From: Chamaecyparis obtusa
Taxonomy: Eukaryota > Streptophyta > Pinopsida > Cupressales > Cupressaceae
Length of the DNA: 64,000 bases
Direction: 5' to 3'
NCBI GenBank assembly: GCA_027943335.1
Contig: BSBK01006752.1
Span: forward strand, 383,001 to 447,000
This document shows, piece by piece, positions 59,894 to 64,000 of this stretch. Position numbers and translations under genes: made by a program. Under the pieces are notes generated by a model. The model made no database searches. It was not told the origin of the DNA and was given only the letters and a program-made list of their open reading frames with translations. Position 1 is the stretch's first letter. Each line of letters starts with the position of its first letter.

Positions 59894-61479
59894 AATTAGT
59901 GATTGTTAGTTGACTATGTTCCTGTTATGATGATAAATGTTCAAGAGGTTGATTCCTGAGCTATTATATGAGTTCAAGTGTGTGATCATGAAGAAAGCTT
60001 ATGTAATGTATCTATTGATATATCCATGACCACATAAGTTTATCTAATGTGTGTAGTGAGTTATGATTGTTTAAAGGATGTCACATAGATAGGAAGAACC
60101 GGTTGAAGCCAAGAGGTGGTGATTTGATTATTGTGTCAAATCAGTTGGTGCAATTCTTATGAAAGACTCAATTTTGTCTCTGGATGTCTAGTATGAGACC
60201 ACTACTATTGGTGTAGATGGATAACTAAGTTATAAATGGAAGAAGGTTGGCAATGTAACTGCTAGAACAATTAGTAACTAAGAGTAAGTGATTTGAATGT
60301 TTTTTCAAATCGGTAAAGTTTTTGATGGAGCAGTCATAAGATATGATTGATAAAAATGTGTATATACTATGTTGAGGATCACGACTCATATTATGGATTA
60401 GTGAAGATGGTCTAATTGACTGGAACCGGTCTTAATAGAAGGAATAGGTAAACAAGATAGTGTTCTTGAACAAGTAATGAAGATTTCTGAATTGATGAGG
60501 AAGTATCAAGTGCCAATGGGATCGATGATGTTTTAATGAAGTTATAAGGCAATACTATGATTTTTGGAAAGTATTTGACATCACATTGCCTAAGGTATGC
60601 ATATGAGGTAGATTCTTCAAGAAGTTTCTTTTGGTCAAAAGAGTTTTTGAAGATGGTTTAATTTCCAAGGTGAAATTCATGTGTAAGATGACACAGTCAG
60701 AGAAAAATGTTTTATGAGTTAGATACATTGTATCTTACCTAACATGATCTGGCTAATTCATATCTCAAATATAGGGTTTATTTTAAATCAGTGGAAGAAT
60801 CTCTATATATTTGAAAGTAGAAAAAGGAGTCATTTGTTGATTTCAAATTATAGAAGGGTGCAATGACAAAGCAAGTAAATGAATCAAGTACAATCAAGAT
60901 AGAAAAGAGTATAGTGTGTGGAGAAGAGTTTCAAGGCTTGATAGGATCTGATGATGTAGAGGTAGTGTAGTTTCAAAGATCATCTTATATGTTTCTTCCT
61001 AACCATTGTAACAGTTAAATCCCTTAACTGAGTAAATCTTAACATATCTTTGTTGCAAATCCTCTGATAAGGTGGCATTCCTATTGAATGTTTAAAGTCC
61101 TCTAACAAGGGAGCTCATAATAGGGAAAATATCCTAACAAGTCTATAGGAAAATCCCTTAACCAGGTAGCACCTAACAATGCTTTTGTAAACCTTTAACA
61201 TAGTAAGCTCCTCATAGGGAATATTCTAGAAGAGTACAGATTTAGTGGGTACTAGTTCCCACATGTGGTTTTTCCCATTTGGGTTTCTACTAAAAAAATA
61301 TATGTTTCATGTGTGATGATTTTGTGGTTACTTGCTATTGGTTTCTTTTATTTTCTTATATCAGCTAGATGCATTGTGGTTTTGATGTTAATATTCAAGC
61401 TATTCATATTAGTGGTTGAATTAGTTCATTGTCTTCTTTTACTAATTCACCCACCTCTTAGTACCGATGAATTCTAACA
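59792..61479 (+). repeat. Ty1/copia-type LTR (right copy)
   Basis: It starts TGTTGGCAT after a polypurine tract and ends ATTCTAACA. The length is 1,688 bp, or 1,838 bp if the upstream duplicate at 59642 is the start. The 3' 1,160 bp match 1-1152. A TATA-like TATATAT is near 60804. It serves as 3' LTR of the left element and 5' LTR of the next copy. Confidence 0.85.
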
Positions 61480-61481
61480 AT

Positions 61482-61493
61482 TGGTATCAGAGC
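61482..61493 (+). promoter_or_regulatory. Primer-binding site (initiator tRNA-Met)
   Basis: TGGTATCAGAGC lies two bases after the LTR end, the intact form typical of plant Ty1/copia. Confidence 0.9.
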
Positions 61494-61509
61494 TTTGGTT
61501 CTCTTGGTG

Positions 61510-61514
61510 ATAAT
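61510..61514. repeat. Target-site duplication ATAAT (left)
   Basis: ATAAT also follows the solo LTR at 62361-62365. Confidence 0.9.
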
Positions 61515-62360
61515 TGTAAGGGAACTCAGGTGCGAAAACAGCTTCCTACGCTAATCTCTATAGGAGAGTATTGTGCAAATTCTTATAAATCCTTACAATT
61601 TCAGATTCGTTAACTACTTTAACAAAGATATTGCAACCACATACCATGCATATAGAAAAATAGAGAATGACACAATGATATACCCTGGGGAAAACCTTTC
61701 GGTAAAAAACCCCAGCACTCCAAAACCTGCACAATGTATTATCTTCAACACAAAGATTACAATACACTTGCAATGCAAGTTCTTTCAGGAAATGAGAGAC
61801 AAAGCCAACAAGACTTAAATTTTGTTATTTTTCTCCCATAGGAGCAGCATCATATATATAGACTCCTCTGGACCCAAAAATGGGCACAACCACCAAGACC
61901 CATGCACAAAGCCACATGTACACATTTGTTACATGCAATCCCAAGAATAGGCATCCATCCCTAGAATAGACTATGACAACTTGTCATAGAATCTGCCAAA
62001 AATAATGGTCACAAGAGAAGTGTAAGAGAATCTGTCATACCAACCTATTTTTGGCATATTCTCTTACACACACCAACCACTTCTTCTTGGGCACCCAAAT
62101 AGGCCCAAGTCATAAGATGCTCTTACACCTGTCATAGCACATTCCTTAAATAGTTCTTACACATCATAGGAATCCGTCATGACCGTTTCAGTCATGATCT
62201 CCTTACGCACAAGATGTCAACACATCAAGTGGAGTGACACATCCACATGCCAACTAGACATGTACACTCACACTTAATTACATTATTTGCAAAAAATACA
62301 TTTATAGAACAAATAATAAGAATAGGAATTATCCAAGGTTGAGACACCTTATTCCTAACA
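61515..62360. mobile_element. Solo LTR, 846 bp, inserted in the second copia leader
   Basis: It starts TGTAAGG and ends CCTAACA (near-perfect inverted ends), is flanked by ATAAT on both sides, and is absent from the equivalent point of the left copy (about 1187). No interior is present, so it is a solo LTR left by recombination between two LTRs. TATATATA at 61853-61860 could be its promoter if the sense is plus. The family is unassigned. Confidence 0.9.
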
Positions 62361-62365
62361 ATAAT

Positions 62366-63800
62366 CATAACATCTTGAGGAAAAAGATCCTTGAGGTAGA
62401 TATATAAGGTTTGAGATATAGAAGATAATTTGAAGAAGTTGAAGAAAGTCATGGGAATCAACTTGAGAATGTACATAACATGGCCAATGAACTACACCTA
62501 AAGTTGAAGAAGTCACTTGTAAAAAGAATGGAACTTACTGAGCAATTGATAGAAAGACAAGAGTACATAGATCAACAATCTGAAGGAAGTGGATCTAAGG
62601 AATCTGAAGCTTCCCTAGATGAGTTGTCTCAAGAGAATGAGAAGATAGGTTAGGAAAACAAGGACATGCATAAGGAGATTGACAAGTTGAAACAAGATAA
62701 GAACATGAAGAGGGAGTTGGAAAGTTTCTCAATTAAGAAGAGTCATGAAATGGATGATAGGAAAGCTACAGAAGAAGATAAGAAGATGAAAGAAGATACC
62801 CTAAATGAAAAAGTGGCTGAAATTTCTAGATTTGAACAAGAAGTTGGTACCTTGTAGATATGTCTTTGTGGGACCAGAGATGAAATAAAAGATCTAAGAG
62901 GTGATATCAATAATCTGATGATGAGCAATGAATATATGTTAAGAGAAAATGAAGGCCTATGAAAAGAGAAGGAAAAATTTTAGAAGGAACTTGATGATGC
63001 AAACAATTTGTTAAATAATTTTTTAAAAAGTTCTAAGAAGATTGATGAGTAGCTAAAAAAGAAAAGAAGGAGAAATGACTCAGCCTATCTAGGTTATAGT
63101 GGTCAGACTACTTTTGAAACTAGTGAATCATCTAAATCCAAGAAGTCAAATCAAGATGATAAGCCTCCACCCTAGGTGAACAAGAAAATTTTTGGCAAGA
63201 AATATTATAAGCCAGTTTATTTTAATTGTCGTAAAGTAGGACATATAGCAAGAGAATGCAAGTTTAGACCTACTATTCCTACTTGTTAAATTTTTCATGA
63301 AGGTCATACTACTAGAGTTTACAAGAATAAACCTAATGTATTTAATGATCATTGTTATAACTGTAATAAGTATGGTCATAGAGAAAGTGAATGCAAGACA
63401 AGGATGAAAAATAAGAAATTATTTATGTACTGGTAGAGACCTTATCAAAATTAGAACCGGTGGAATGCTCAATGTTCACATTGCCACAAATATGTTTATG
63501 TAGCTATTAATTGTAGGTTGAGAGAAAACAAAGGAAACTATGGACCATGGAGATCTACTAGGATCAAATTTTTTTATTGTCATTAGGTTGGGCACATTGT
63601 AAGATTTAACAGATCAAGGAATCACCGAAACCAACCGGTGAATATGCCTGATAATGATAAAGATAAGAAGACAACATATATAGATGAAATTAGGAAGTAG
63701 ATGAAGATAATATGGACTAATAAAGGTGAACTCAATTCTTCTAAATTGACTGAGAGCTCAACAACATCAAGAAATGTGGAGAATTCATCAGAAAACTAAG
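62366..63800 (+). pseudogene. copia gag-like region of the second copy
   Basis: It is aligned throughout with 1190-1845 plus 56621-57354, and so shows the site lacking the giant TIR element. A coiled-coil half (MHKEIDKLKQDKNMKRELES) is followed by a basic KKKRRRNDS linker and four zinc-knuckle units: CRKVGHIARECK, CYNCNKYGHRESECK, CSHCHKYVYVAINCR, and a damaged YCH-VGHIVRFN. About eight stops make it non-functional. Its pol side lies beyond the window. Confidence 0.75.
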
Positions 63801-64000
63801 CTTTTTTTGGCTTAGGGGGGGCCATTAAGGTCAAAGAAATATGAGACCCCCTAGAAGAATGAGTGGTAAGTTTTATGTTCATATTTAGATGCATTATGAT
63901 GTATTTTTATTAGCTGAAAATTTTGGTTGTATGGAGTGTTACCTATTGGTAATCAAATTTTAAATGTCAAGAGGTTTGTTGGCTCTTGGTTTAGCAAGAT
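63801..64000 (+). other. Continuation of the second copia copy
   Basis: It matches 57375-57590 closely by eye (CTTTTTTTGGCTTAGGGG, TGGAGTGTTACCTATTGGTAATC), so the tandem copy continues past the window. Confidence 0.75.

Overview
This is repeat-dense nuclear DNA from a plant with a very large genome. I favour a gymnosperm, possibly a cupressoid conifer, but that is inference. There is no bacterial-style gene, no CRISPR array, and no rRNA or tRNA gene that I can see. Nearly everything belongs to transposable elements nested inside one another, to two satellite families, or to decayed element genes. Many boundaries are fixed by exact target-site duplications (TSDs).

Layout. (1) The outermost layer is a Ty1/copia-type element whose LTR and gag lie at 1-1845 and resume at 56621. 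It ends in an LTR at 59792-61479, followed directly by the 5' part of a second copy (61480-64000), giving an LTR-internal-LTR-internal tandem. The second copy carries an 846-bp solo LTR (61515-62360, TSD ATAAT). (2) Inside the copia gag sits a 54.8-kb segment, 1846-56617, bounded by 29-bp terminal inverted repeats (28/29 identical) and imperfect 10-bp flanking repeats: a very large DNA transposon. It holds a decayed minus-strand ORF (4380-5330), a 160-bp palindromic satellite (5546-14899), a decayed DDE-like transposase (15.3-18.2 kb), a 358-bp satellite (18.8-22.2 kb) and a multi-exon minus-strand gene whose first ATG is about 0.45 kb from the right TIR. (3) A 2.8-kb non-autonomous copia-like element (7608-10427, TSD CTAGT) interrupts the 160-bp satellite. 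(4) A 30.6-kb minus-strand Ty3/gypsy element of Tat/Ogre type (23587-54233, TSD AGGGG) sits within an exon of the multi-exon gene. (5) A 9,994-bp non-autonomous LTR element (25469-35462, TSD CATCC) sits inside the 3' LTR of the Tat element.

The most remarkable object is the Tat element. Its LTRs are about 6.74 kb and each carries, in sense orientation, an ORF of roughly 1,130-1,160 codons that I cannot assign to a family. Upstream of the ORF in the LTR is a 1.3-kb field of small palindromes built on GAGAACTAGCGAA and its complement. The internal pol is nearly intact (two in-frame stops) and has an unusual order: protease, second (plant/archaeal-type) RNase H, reverse transcriptase, degenerate native RNase H, integrase. 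The two LTR ORF copies carry different premature stops, all CAG to TAG or CAA to TAA, so the ancestral ORF was probably open.

The nested 9,994-bp element carries one large Ser/Pro-rich ORF and, downstream, five copies of a two-stem hairpin whose stems vary in a compensatory way. That is evidence for selected RNA structure in the transcript of a non-autonomous element.
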